This document shows positions 18,554 through 26,928 of a DNA stretch of 64,000 nt, in pieces; position 1 is the first letter of the stretch; each line of letters begins with the position of its first letter. The stretch is from assembly GCA_018266795.1 (NCBI GenBank), contig JAFDZV010000010.1:166289-230288 (forward strand). The letters are read 5' to 3'. Both the position numbers and the translations under genes were made by a program. Source of the stretch: Bacteroidota bacterium. GTDB taxonomy: Bacteria; Bacteroidota; Ignavibacteria; OLB7. Below the pieces are notes generated by a model, which saw only the letters and a list, made by a program, of their open reading frames with translations, made no database searches and was not told where the DNA came from.

Positions 18554-18652
18554 CTAAGGTTTGCGTCTGCGCTCGCTCGATTCGTACGTAAGACGAATCT
18601 GACGTAGCGCGTAGCAAACACAGAGCAGGATGAGCAAGGCTTCGTAAACCAT
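18554..18652 (-). CDS. Unlisted 32-residue single-segment membrane protein
   Basis: A short frame of 32 codons plus TAG. The perfect ribosome site AGGAGG lies four bases from the ATG (CAGGAGGGCGTATG), and an excellent intrinsic terminator follows the stop by seven bases, so the frame is bracketed by expression signals. The protein begins MVYEALLILLCVCYAL, a single hydrophobic segment of about 15 residues with two Cys, followed by a strongly basic, polar tail (SSERRRKP). The plan fits small regulatory or accessory membrane peptides. No family is recognised. Because the coding DNA can also fold (GATTCGT/ACGAATC and GTTTGC/GCAAAC), a dual or purely structural RNA role cannot be excluded. The nearest upstream gene on this strand is pcrA, 535 bases away. 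Confidence 0.65.
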   Translation of the reverse strand: MVYEALLILLCVCYALRQIRLTYESSERRRKP

Positions 18653-18680
18653 ACGCCCTCCTGTGATGTGGATCTGGATG

Positions 18681-18713
18681 AAAGGCGTGTTGCTGCACGC
18701 CTTTCTTCGTTTT
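18681..18713 (+). terminator. Hairpin with T-rich tail, also in the leader of the 32-residue gene
   Basis: AAAGGCGTG (18681-18689) pairs with CACGCCTTT (18696-18704), followed on + by CTTCGTTTT. No + strand gene ending here was found, so on the minus strand the same hairpin, about 30 bases upstream of the small gene's start, may instead be a leader structure. Confidence 0.45.
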
Positions 18714-18916
18714 CCCTCTCCCCGAAGCCAAGTCTGTGCTTCCAGCCCTTCATACCGGATCCCACCAGGTGGGAATGATCACGTTGCCCGCTACGCTCCT
18801 GAGGTCCAACGCAGCCATCTTCTCCAATACTTCTCAACAACATCCGCCGAGTGCCGAGCTGGAACCCGATGCCGTGCAAGGCTGCGGACCGTTCTCTGCA
18901 CGGGCTGCGGAGCAAG

Positions 18917-18952
18917 GCACGTGGCATCGTATCGCAATACGATGCCACGTGC
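18917..18952. repeat. Perfect 16-base inverted repeat downstream of pcrA
   Basis: GCACGTGGCATCGTAT (18917-18932) and ATACGATGCCACGTGC (18937-18952) around a four-base loop. It is 236 bases beyond the pcrA stop and lacks a T tract on both strands. The rest of 18714-19187 shows no gene. Confidence 0.8.
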
Positions 18953-19187
18953 ATGCAATCGAACGTTCGCTACTGACCGAACGGTACGGGCCTGAGTATC
19001 AGGAGGACGTGTGGTTATTGGAGGGCGGGGCCGATCGCCTGCGCACTGGAACGCAATCGATCGGCAGAGCGAATATACGCGATCCGGAGCCAAGGCCGTA
19101 TCTACCGGCGGCGGCTTCAGCTTCGAGACCGCAGGCGGTCAGCCGCAAACGGTCAGCCGCATGCAGTTGCGAATCGCGCGGGAGCCG

Positions 19188-21602
19188 TCAGAGCAGACGC
19201 AGGTTTGCGAACTTGAGCATGAGCTGCTTCTTCCCCACCGATTCAAATCGTACGGTGATCTTGGTTGCATCTCCCCGACCCACGATCGCCTCGATTCGCC
19301 CGGGGCCGAACGTGGGGTGCTGCACGTGCGACCCCACCTGCAAAGTCTTCGGCGTCTGGGAGTAATCATCCGCAAACTCCTGCGGCGCAATCTGGGATTC
19401 GGTCGCCGGCGGCGTACTCCCGGCACGCCGTGTGCTGAACCCGCCACGCTGCGCCCGGCCGCCGCTTCCGAAACCGAAACTGCTCGCCGATGGGCGAGGC
19501 GGCGCGGTGGAGTCGAACTCCAGCAACTCGTCGCGTATCTCATTGAGGAAGCGCGACGGTGTTGGATAGCTCAGTTCACCGAAGCGATATCGCCGCTCGG
19601 CGTTCGTCAGATACAGCTTTTCCTTTGCGCGCGTCACCGCCACGTAGAACAATCGCCGCTCCTCCTCCAGGTCGTCCTGGTCCTGCGCGGCATTGCCAAC
19701 CGGGAACAATCCCTCCTCCATCCCCGCCACGATTACCACCTTGAACTCCAGCCCCTTGGCGGAATGGATCGTCATCAGGGTTACACGATCGGCAGCGGCA
19801 TCGTAGCTGTCCGCATCCGCAACGAGAGCAATCTCCTGCAGGTACACGTCGAGCGTGGCCTCCGGGTTCAACTCACCGTACTCGGCAATGTGCGAGAGAA
19901 TGCGTTGAACGTTGTCCCAGCGGGCAACCGCCTCCGGCGTCCCCTCATCCTTATAACTCCTGAGCAGCCCCGACTCCGAGAGGAGCGTGCTGGCCAGCTC
20001 GGCCGGCGACATATCCCCCAGGTGATTACGGTAGAGATCGATCATCTCCGCAAACTTGCCGAGCACCGTTCCCACGCGCGGCGTCAGATCGGGGATCTGC
20101 TCCGGATGGCGCGCCGATTGCAACAGCGACATGTTCCGCCCCTGCGCGGCAAGCCGCAGGCGCTTCAGGGAGGTCTCCCCAACGCCGCGAGCGGGAGTGT
20201 TCACCGCACGCAGAAAGGATTCGTCGTCGCGTTCGTTCACAACCAGCCGCAGGTACGCAAGCGCATCCTTCACCTCCTTGCGCCGGTAGAACGCAACGCC
20301 CCCCACCAGTCCGTACGGAATGTTCACGCGGCGAAGTGCGTCTTCAACCGAGAGCGACTGCGAGTTGATGCGATAGAGAATCGCGATGTCGTTCAACAAG
20401 CGCCCGGCGCGTTGCTCCTGCTGAATCAGGCGTACGATCTCCTCACCCTCCTCGCGCTCATCGCGAACGGTGATCACACGAACCTTCTCTCCGGGGTCGT
20501 TCTCGGTCCACAATGTCTTGTCGATCCGCTGCCGGTTCTTCTTGATCACATCATCGGCAGCCGCGAGAATCGTCTTCGTCGAGCGGTAGTTCTGCTCCAG
20601 ACGGAAGATCCGATAGTCCGGATAGTCATGTTCGAAGTCCAGAATGTTCCGGATGTCCGCGCCGCGGAAACGGTAGATGGACTGCGAGTCATCACCAACC
20701 ACGCAGATGTTCCGATGAACCGCGGCGAGCATCTTCACCACGGTATACTGCGCGCGGTTGGTATCCTGGTATTCATCGATCAGGATATGGCGGAACAGAT
20801 TCTGATACTTGGCGGCCACCTCCGGATGCTTCTCGAAGAGATCGATCGTCCGCACCAGCAGATCGTCGAAGTCCATTGCATTGCTTGCATGCAGGCGGCG
20901 CTCATAGCTCTCGTACACGAAGGCGATCTTCTGTTCCAGCTGGTCGGCGGCGCGGTTGCGATACACCGTGGAATTCACCATCGCGTTCTTCGCGGCGGAG
21001 ATCCGTGAATGGATCATCTTGGGAGAGAAGTCCGCGGTGGAAAGGCCGAACTCGCTCATCGCAGAGCGGACCACGGAGACGGAGTCATCGGTGTCGTAGA
21101 TGGTAAAGCTGGATGTGTAGCCGAGCACCGTAGCCTCGCGGCGAAGGATCCGGCTGAAGACCGAGTGAAAGGTGCCCATCCAGAGCGGACGCGCGCGCTC
21201 CTCACCCACCAGCCGCGCAATGCGTTCCTTCATCTCGCCGGCAGCCTTGTTCGTGAAGGTCAACGCCAGGATGTTCCATGGACGAACGCCGCGGGCCAGC
21301 AGATAGGCGATGCGATAGGTGAGCACCCGGGTCTTGCCGGAGCCGGCTCCGGCCACGATCAGCACCGGCCCGTCGATTGTGGTTGCAGCATCCCGCTGAA
21401 CCGCGTTGAGATCGTTCACGAAGTCCGCGGAGAGCGGCGTCGAGGGCGCACTGTGCCGGGCGTCGTGGCGCTCCATGCCCTGCGGCGCAGGCAGATCCGT
21501 TCCGGGCGCGGAGGCATCCGGGGCCTCACCCGATGGCGTCCCCTCGTTGAACAGGTTGATCGTTCCGCCGTCACCGACGCGCTTCAGTGTAAGCTTGGCC
21601 AC
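19188..21602 (-). CDS. pcrA: ATP-dependent DNA helicase, PcrA/UvrD family
   Basis: SF1A 3'-5' helicase for repair, replication restart and clearing of stalled complexes. All family motifs are present in 804 residues: Walker A AGAGSGKT (84-91), TFTNKAAGEMKERI, DEYQDTN, GDDSQSIYRFRGAD, LEQNYRST, VTLMTIHSAKGLEF and VAVTRAKEKLYL. The end (VGSHVQHPTFGPGRIEAIVG) is the Tudor-like domain by which PcrA binds RNA polymerase. The frame opens with GTG at 21602; an ATG at 21476 (MERHDARHSAP) would give a start closer to most relatives, leaving the first 42 low-complexity residues uncertain. pyrD lies upstream on the same strand, 124 bases away. Confidence 0.95.
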   Translation of the reverse strand: MAKLTLKRVGDGGTINLFNEGTPSGEAPDASAPGTDLPAPQGMERHDARHSAPSTPLSADFVNDLNAVQRDAATTIDGPVLIVAGAGSGKTRVLTYRIAYLLARGVRPWNILALTFTNKAAGEMKERIARLVGEERARPLWMGTFHSVFSRILRREATVLGYTSSFTIYDTDDSVSVVRSAMSEFGLSTADFSPKMIHSRISAAKNAMVNSTVYRNRAADQLEQKIAFVYESYERRLHASNAMDFDDLLVRTIDLFEKHPEVAAKYQNLFRHILIDEYQDTNRAQYTVVKMLAAVHRNICVVGDDSQSIYRFRGADIRNILDFEHDYPDYRIFRLEQNYRSTKTILAAADDVIKKNRQRIDKTLWTENDPGEKVRVITVRDEREEGEEIVRLIQQEQRAGRLLNDIAILYRINSQSLSVEDALRRVNIPYGLVGGVAFYRRKEVKDALAYLRLVVNERDDESFLRAVNTPARGVGETSLKRLRLAAQGRNMSLLQSARHPEQIPDLTPRVGTVLGKFAEMIDLYRNHLGDMSPAELASTLLSESGLLRSYKDEGTPEAVARWDNVQRILSHIAEYGELNPEATLDVYLQEIALVADADSYDAAADRVTLMTIHSAKGLEFKVVIVAGMEEGLFPVGNAAQDQDDLEEERRLFYVAVTRAKEKLYLTNAERRYRFGELSYPTPSRFLNEIRDELLEFDSTAPPRPSASSFGFGSGGRAQRGGFSTRRAGSTPPATESQIAPQEFADDYSQTPKTLQVGSHVQHPTFGPGRIEAIVGRGDATKITVRFESVGKKQLMLKFANLRLL

Positions 21603-21726
21603 GAGGGAAGGTATTGGTTATGAATGATGACCGGCCGCCGCGGAGGCATGCGCTGCACGCACAGGCGCTGCACGCAATGAACCCCGGCGCAAAGGAACAA
21701 TCGATGAAGCCGGAGAGCCCCGGCGT

Positions 21727-22674
21727 TCACCCCCAACCAGCGGCAATGAGCGATGGCTGCATGGACGTATCGAGCGAGCCGATCAGCTCCCGCACCGACG
21801 CCATGCCGTGCTCGGAGAGATACGTTTCAATGCCGCGAGCAATCGCGGTGCCGGCTGCGGGGTCGACGAACAACGCCGTCCCCACCTGCACAAGCGTTGC
21901 GCCAACCACGAGGAACTCGATTGCATCTGCCGCATTCATGATGCCGCCGATGCCGATGATCGGGATGTTCACCGCCTTGCGCACCTCGTACACCTTGGCA
22001 AGAGCCATCGGCTTGATTGCCGGCCCGGAGTAGCCTCCGGTGATGGTGGCGATCTTGGGGCGCCGGGTGTGGATGTCCACAGCCATGCCGACGAACGTGT
22101 TCACACAGGAGACGGCATCGGCCCCCTCCCCCTCGCACGCCCGCGCGAACTCGGCGATCGAGGTCACGTTCGGGGTAAGCTTCATCGCCAGCATCTTCGA
22201 GGTGCGGCCCCGCAGCTCGCGCGTGATCTGCGCAACCGACGGGCAGTGCGTACCGAAATTGAGGCCGCCGTCTTTCACATTCGGACAGCTCACGTTGATC
22301 TCGTACCCGGCAATCCCTTCGTGCTCCTCGCAGCGCTCCAGCACGTAGCAATACTCCTCCACGGAACTGGCGGCGATGTTCACCACAACGGTTGCATTCC
22401 GTTCGCGCAGCAGCGGAAGCTTGGAGGAGAGGAACACATCGACGCCGACGTTGGCAAGGCCGATCGAGTTGAGCATGCCGCCGGTTGTTTCGCAGATGCG
22501 CTGCGGCGGATTTCCGTCGCGCGGCTTCCGGCTGATGCTCTTGGTAACCACAGCGCCAAGCTCCGCCACATCCACGAACGATTCGCACTCCAGCCCATAG
22601 CCGAATGTGCCCGACGCGGTGAGCACGGGGTTCTTGAACGTTACGTTGCGGATCGTGATCTCGGTAGATGCCAC
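21727..22674 (-). CDS. pyrD: Dihydroorotate dehydrogenase B, catalytic subunit
   Basis: FMN enzyme oxidising dihydroorotate to orotate in pyrimidine synthesis; class 1B works with PyrK and uses NAD+. The GTG at 22674 (read as MASTEITIRNVTFKNPV) is chosen: it gives 315 residues with the family start, whereas the frame to 23088 adds 138 residues unlike any relative. Visible motifs are LTASGTFGYG, NSIGLANVGVD, the active-site Cys in YEINVSCPNVKDGG, and the FMN-binding IPIIGIGGIMNAADAIEF. pyrK is 109 bases upstream on the same strand, as expected for a heterotetramer. Confidence 0.95.
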   Translation of the reverse strand: MASTEITIRNVTFKNPVLTASGTFGYGLECESFVDVAELGAVVTKSISRKPRDGNPPQRICETTGGMLNSIGLANVGVDVFLSSKLPLLRERNATVVVNIAASSVEEYCYVLERCEEHEGIAGYEINVSCPNVKDGGLNFGTHCPSVAQITRELRGRTSKMLAMKLTPNVTSIAEFARACEGEGADAVSCVNTFVGMAVDIHTRRPKIATITGGYSGPAIKPMALAKVYEVRKAVNIPIIGIGGIMNAADAIEFLVVGATLVQVGTALFVDPAAGTAIARGIETYLSEHGMASVRELIGSLDTSMQPSLIAAGWG

Positions 22675-22783
22675 GAGAGATGAGTGCCTTTGTGATTGAC
22701 GAATCGGGAAGGATGCGAGGAACCGCACGACGATGCAACCCGGCATTGCAGGCAGCATACGCCTCAGCACGTCGCCCAGCGAA

Positions 22784-23572
22784 TCAGTGCACCGAGGGGA
22801 TCGAGTCCAGAACGATATCGTTGATATCGTAGTTCGGGCCGTGGGTGCAGACCAGCGTATACTTGCGATTGCCGGTTGCCATCTCCACCGGGCACCCCTG
22901 GCAGATCCCGATGCCGCACGCCATCTGGCATTCCAGTGATACCTCCAGCGGAAGCCCGCGCGCATTGCAATACTCGCCCAACGCGCCGAGCATCCGGTTG
23001 GGACCACAGGCGAAGAGACGGACGTTCGAGGCGCCATGGTCGTGCAGCCATGCATCGAGCGCACCGACAACGTTGCCGTGGAATCCAAGGGAGCCGTCGT
23101 CCGTGGCGAATATCGGATTGGTCAGCCGGCCATCGTTGGCGATCATGCCGGCCGTTCTGGCGCCGTGAATATTCACGACGCTCTTCCCCAGGGCCAACAG
23201 TCTGTCGCCGAGAATCGGCATCGGTGCAATGCCGACGCCGCCACTGACAAGGATCGCGGTGCCGTACTCCCCCTCGTAGTGGAATGGTACCCCGAGCGGC
23301 CCCATCACATCCAGCGGATCGCCCGGCTCCTTGGCAGCCAGTATCCGTGACCCCTTGCCGACAACATTGAAGATCACTTCAATGCGATCCTCGCGGATGC
23401 GATGCACACTGTATGCGCGGCGCAGAAGGGGATCGAACGAGTCGTCCGGCTTGAGATTGAGGAACTGGCCGGGAAGCGTCGCGTGCGCGATGCGCTCCGA
23501 GACAAACTCCAGCGTGTAGACATTCTCCGCAACCTGCGCGGAGTGAAGTATGGAAACAGTCTCCTGAAACAT
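22784..23572 (-). CDS. pyrK: Dihydroorotate dehydrogenase electron-transfer subunit
   Basis: FAD and [2Fe-2S] subunit that passes electrons from PyrD to NAD+. From the ATG at 23572 (MFQETVSILHSAQ) it has 262 residues; a TTG four codons upstream is the alternative. The FAD-binding RAYSVHR motif, the NAD-binding ILVSGGVGIAPMP, and the cluster ligands CQMACGIGICQGCP plus a later Cys in LVCTHGP are all present. Its position directly ahead of pyrD confirms the type 1B assignment. The upstream intergenic region of about 800 bases probably contains the promoter. Confidence 0.94.
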   Translation of the reverse strand: MFQETVSILHSAQVAENVYTLEFVSERIAHATLPGQFLNLKPDDSFDPLLRRAYSVHRIREDRIEVIFNVVGKGSRILAAKEPGDPLDVMGPLGVPFHYEGEYGTAILVSGGVGIAPMPILGDRLLALGKSVVNIHGARTAGMIANDGRLTNPIFATDDGSLGFHGNVVGALDAWLHDHGASNVRLFACGPNRMLGALGEYCNARGLPLEVSLECQMACGIGICQGCPVEMATGNRKYTLVCTHGPNYDINDIVLDSIPSVH

Positions 23573-24383
23573 GGTGGACACCAATTTAGGAATTCAACGC
23601 ATGCCCGCCCGGGGGAATGTTTGTGAGAAGCTGTTGACCGGGCATCGCGGCGGGCGGCGGGCCCGCTCACGACAACAGGCATTGCGCACCGGGTACATCG
23701 ATCGTCTTCGCGAGACCCGCCGCAGACGGAGGAGGAGTGTGGCGGCCTGCACATGACGTCACTGCGTGCCGAAGCGCTACAGACGGAACGCAACGATGCA
23801 TACGACATGACGTGTCGATGCCACGATGCTCCGCAACGACGGCCCATCTGTAGAACATGCGTTCAACTTCCATTTCAAACTCCGGAGCGGCCGCTTCGTT
23901 GTCGCGGAGTTCTCTCCGCAACGAACCCGGGAACGCATAGGTCGCTCCCTGCGGGGAGCTGAATGAAGGTGGGGAGATGGTGCAGGCAACAGAGAGATTG
24001 GAACGAACTCCTCTCGCCGGTATCTCGATGCCATCATGCACCTCGGCCGATCGGGAGAGCGCACGGGCAGTTGGGGGCGCCTGGATATCATCAGCAGGTG
24101 ACAGCCGCGAAGCGGATGCCGGCCTGGCAACCTGTACCGGTCGGCATAACAGTCTGTTCGGCGGAACGATGCGCCGTGCGGGAGAGATGGCCTTCGGCGC
24201 TGCTTCGCAGTGCCACCGCTGCGCTCGCCTGCTACGGATAATGGATGCGAACATCCGTCAATGGTCGTTGCAGAGGTGTATACCTTACCGAGGGGTGCCC
24301 CCGTTGGGGGCAAATCAAGGAAGATCGTTCGCACCTGCCGGCAGATGCTCGTGATGCCGACGTTGGATAGGATAACATCGAGC
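23573..24383. other. Intergenic stretch of 0.8 kb, no gene recognised
   Basis: Between the SprE/PorW-like gene and pyrK. Open frames on both strands give Arg/Pro/Ser-rich products with no start signals. One GC-rich hairpin TGCCCCC-GTT-GGGGGCA (about 24295-24311) lies 75-90 bases past the lipoprotein gene's stop and may weakly terminate it, although it has no T tract. No riboswitch consensus was recognised. Confidence 0.45.
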
Positions 24384-26639
24384 CTACGGCTTCTTCGGAA
24401 CGCCGGATTTCTTCCCCTTGTCCGTACCATCCGGCGTGGTCCCACCCGATTTCGGATTGGTGGGTGTGGTACCGGGCGGAGTATTCCCCGACGGAGCCGC
24501 ACCGCCCGGAGTCGTCCCGCCAGGCGTGTTGCCGCCAGGCGTGTTGCCGCCGGAAGGATTGCCGCTCGGAGCCGTGCCGGTTCCTCTGCCGTTCGCCGGG
24601 GGAGTCTGCTGGCCGCCTCCAGAGCCGGGCGGCAATGCCGGCGCAGCACCGGATGGTTTCACGGCTCCATTCGGCTTCGGCGAGCTGGGACGGTGTTCCA
24701 GCTTCGAGGTGTCGCCGTTGAGCGGTATCAGCACATCCGGCTCATCGTCAGAAATGTTCGGAGGATTGTCCTTCATCCAATCCATGTTCACGCCGGTGCC
24801 GTCGTTCTGCGGCTGGTTGTCGTGCGGGGTTCGCATGCGATGCACGTTCACCGCCTGCAGCAGAGGCGCAACCGCCAGCGCCTGATCGCTGGTTGGGTAG
24901 AGGTCCGTAAGGCGGCCGTAGTAGCTGTAGGCACTGTCCAGATTGTCGAGCGTCTTCTCGTAGAGGAGCCCGATGGCATAATAGGCTCGCGGTGCGTACG
25001 ATGACTTGGGAAAGTTCATCACCAGCCGTTCGAACATCGCCAGAGCCTGAGCGTTCTCCCCAACCTTCATATGGCTGACGCCGGAGCTGTAGATGTCCTT
25101 TGCCGTATCGATCATCTCCGCCTCCGTGTAGCCCAGGCGCTTGCGGGCGTCCACGGCATACTCGGTGAGCGGGTAATCGCTCACGATCTGCTCCAGCAGA
25201 GAGTCCGCCAGGTTGCTGCGCCCTGAATCGCGAGCCATCGTGGAGCGCGCATAGATCACACGCGCCCCCTCCTTGCTGCCGACGCCTGACCACGTGTAGG
25301 AGAGATCGTAGTAACGCAGCATGGAGTCGCGGATGTCGAGCGAGGAGAAGACTCGCGCCACGTTGTAGTATGCCTCCGCCACGGCCGGCTTCAACGAATC
25401 GGGATAGTTGGCGGGCGCGAAACCCTGCGTCAACACATTGGCCTTCCCTCCCTGCTCGAAATAGCGATCCAGAAGAGACGCGTAGCGCTGCGCGCGGCGC
25501 TGGAACGGAGCGGGCGACACCTTCGCCTTCGTGAAGTTCTCCAGAGCGGTCTTGAAGTCGCCACCACGGAATGCCCTCACCGCACGCTCATATACGGCGT
25601 ATGATGAGTAGAACTTGCCAGGTGAAATGGAATCGACGCGTGCAAGTTCCGCATCGCTGGCTGCGGCACCGCCGGGACGAGTAGCCGCAAGATTCAGCAC
25701 CTCGAGGTCAACCAGTCCGTACCACGGCTGGTAATTGCCGTTGCTGCGGAGCTTCGCCAGCTGCTTCGCAGCCTCATCGTAGTCACCAAGCGCACGCTCC
25801 GAGGCAGCACGCTGCATTCCAATCTGAAACTGCGTGAGGATATCCGGAGAGTACTCCTTCTCCGCGAGATTGAACGCCTCGATCGCACCCTTGAAGTCCT
25901 GCCGACGAAAATAGAGCAGGCCGATCTCGTACTCCCACCGCGCCTTGTCCTCATCGTCCGAACTCAGAACCATCGCGCGCTCGTAGGGACGAAGCGCCTC
26001 GGCAAAATTTCCCTCGCCAAGCTGCAGATCCGCATTCAGGCGGAATGCATCGATCAGTATGTCCCGTCGCTCGTGCGCCCAGCCGACGTCTATCGTACGG
26101 CTCAGCATTACGGAGGCCTCCGCCACCTTTCCCTGCTGCATCAGATCCATGGAAAGGACAAGGTGCGCGTCCGGATACCATTTGCTTTCGGGAAAGCCGG
26201 CGATGAACTCCTCGCACTTCTTCTGCGACTGGTACCACTCGCGCTCGTAGAAGTAGGTCTTGCCGATGTAATAGACGGCGTCCGGTAGATAGTCGCTCTT
26301 GGCATCGCGCGCCATCAGCTTCGACCCCTTGATCAGGATCGAATCCAGCTTCACTTTGTTCGCGCGCATCTCCTCGTTGTTCATGGATCGGCGCTCGAGG
26401 TGATTGTAGAACTTCACATCGCGCCGTTCCAGATCGTCGAATGGAACATAGTACACCGGCTCGGGCGTCTTCTGTTCGCGGATGTAGAGCAGTTCCTCCT
26501 CCACCTCATCCATGATCCGTTCCATGTTGTAGAACAGATTGAAGTAGGTGGTGAAGTTGCGCGTAGTCTGGCAGGCCCCAAATCCAAGGGCGCCCAGCAG
26601 AGCAAGGATTGCGATATATCGTGATCGAAGAAACGTCAT
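24384..26639 (-). CDS. TPR lipoprotein resembling SprE/PorW of the type IX secretion system
   Basis: A 751-residue predicted lipoprotein: MTFLRSRYIAILALLGALGF then GAC with the lipobox Cys at 23. Just after it, TTRNFTTYFNLFYNMERIM resembles the HNLTAHYNxYYN start of SprE/PorW, a T9SS periplasmic lipoprotein. The body (about 100-620) is built of TPR-like helical repeats (for example DYLPDAVYYIGKTYFYEREW and YAPRAYYAIGLLYEKTLD). The last about 100 residues are a disordered Gly/Pro/Thr tail with GGNTP units and a basic end (GKKSGVPKKP). The assignment rests on the start motif and architecture; a generic TPR lipoprotein is the alternative. No ribosome site is evident. Confidence 0.65.
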   Translation of the reverse strand: MTFLRSRYIAILALLGALGFGACQTTRNFTTYFNLFYNMERIMDEVEEELLYIREQKTPEPVYYVPFDDLERRDVKFYNHLERRSMNNEEMRANKVKLDSILIKGSKLMARDAKSDYLPDAVYYIGKTYFYEREWYQSQKKCEEFIAGFPESKWYPDAHLVLSMDLMQQGKVAEASVMLSRTIDVGWAHERRDILIDAFRLNADLQLGEGNFAEALRPYERAMVLSSDDEDKARWEYEIGLLYFRRQDFKGAIEAFNLAEKEYSPDILTQFQIGMQRAASERALGDYDEAAKQLAKLRSNGNYQPWYGLVDLEVLNLAATRPGGAAASDAELARVDSISPGKFYSSYAVYERAVRAFRGGDFKTALENFTKAKVSPAPFQRRAQRYASLLDRYFEQGGKANVLTQGFAPANYPDSLKPAVAEAYYNVARVFSSLDIRDSMLRYYDLSYTWSGVGSKEGARVIYARSTMARDSGRSNLADSLLEQIVSDYPLTEYAVDARKRLGYTEAEMIDTAKDIYSSGVSHMKVGENAQALAMFERLVMNFPKSSYAPRAYYAIGLLYEKTLDNLDSAYSYYGRLTDLYPTSDQALAVAPLLQAVNVHRMRTPHDNQPQNDGTGVNMDWMKDNPPNISDDEPDVLIPLNGDTSKLEHRPSSPKPNGAVKPSGAAPALPPGSGGGQQTPPANGRGTGTAPSGNPSGGNTPGGNTPGGTTPGGAAPSGNTPPGTTPTNPKSGGTTPDGTDKGKKSGVPKKP

Positions 26640-26928
26640 GTCGGATCAAGTTAGCCGGGCCGGGGTCGCCATGCAATTACGGAACGGACGACCGTCGACG
26701 GATCGTGACCGAAGCCATGCACGCGTCGGAGGAGCTGCCATGCCGGAACCCCGTCTATAGTGGGCGCAATGCTGTGAATGTCGTTGGCCAATCTCCGCAT
26801 GCTCCGCCAATCATGCAATGGCGAAGCAATGCCCGGGCAACGGTGCTTCACCGGCTCGGCACGGAAGGTCCTCACGGTGGACGCCGCAACCGGGAAGATG
26901 CAACTCCCGCTCGGCGATCGACGTGCAA

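Noticed and set aside
18507-18557. Plus-strand 16-codon frame starting MKKTTPAET
   Set aside because: It lies inside the terminator hairpin of the minus-strand small gene, and its A-run start is explained by the T tract on the other strand.
18653-18770. T-box-like leader before the small gene (GGTGGGATCC on the minus strand)
   Set aside because: The T-box antiterminator consensus AGGGTGGNACCGCG is not matched and there is no aminoacyl-tRNA gene downstream.
23573-24383. Riboswitch or gene upstream of pyrK
   Set aside because: No known riboswitch consensus or coding pattern could be recognised; open frames give low-complexity basic products.
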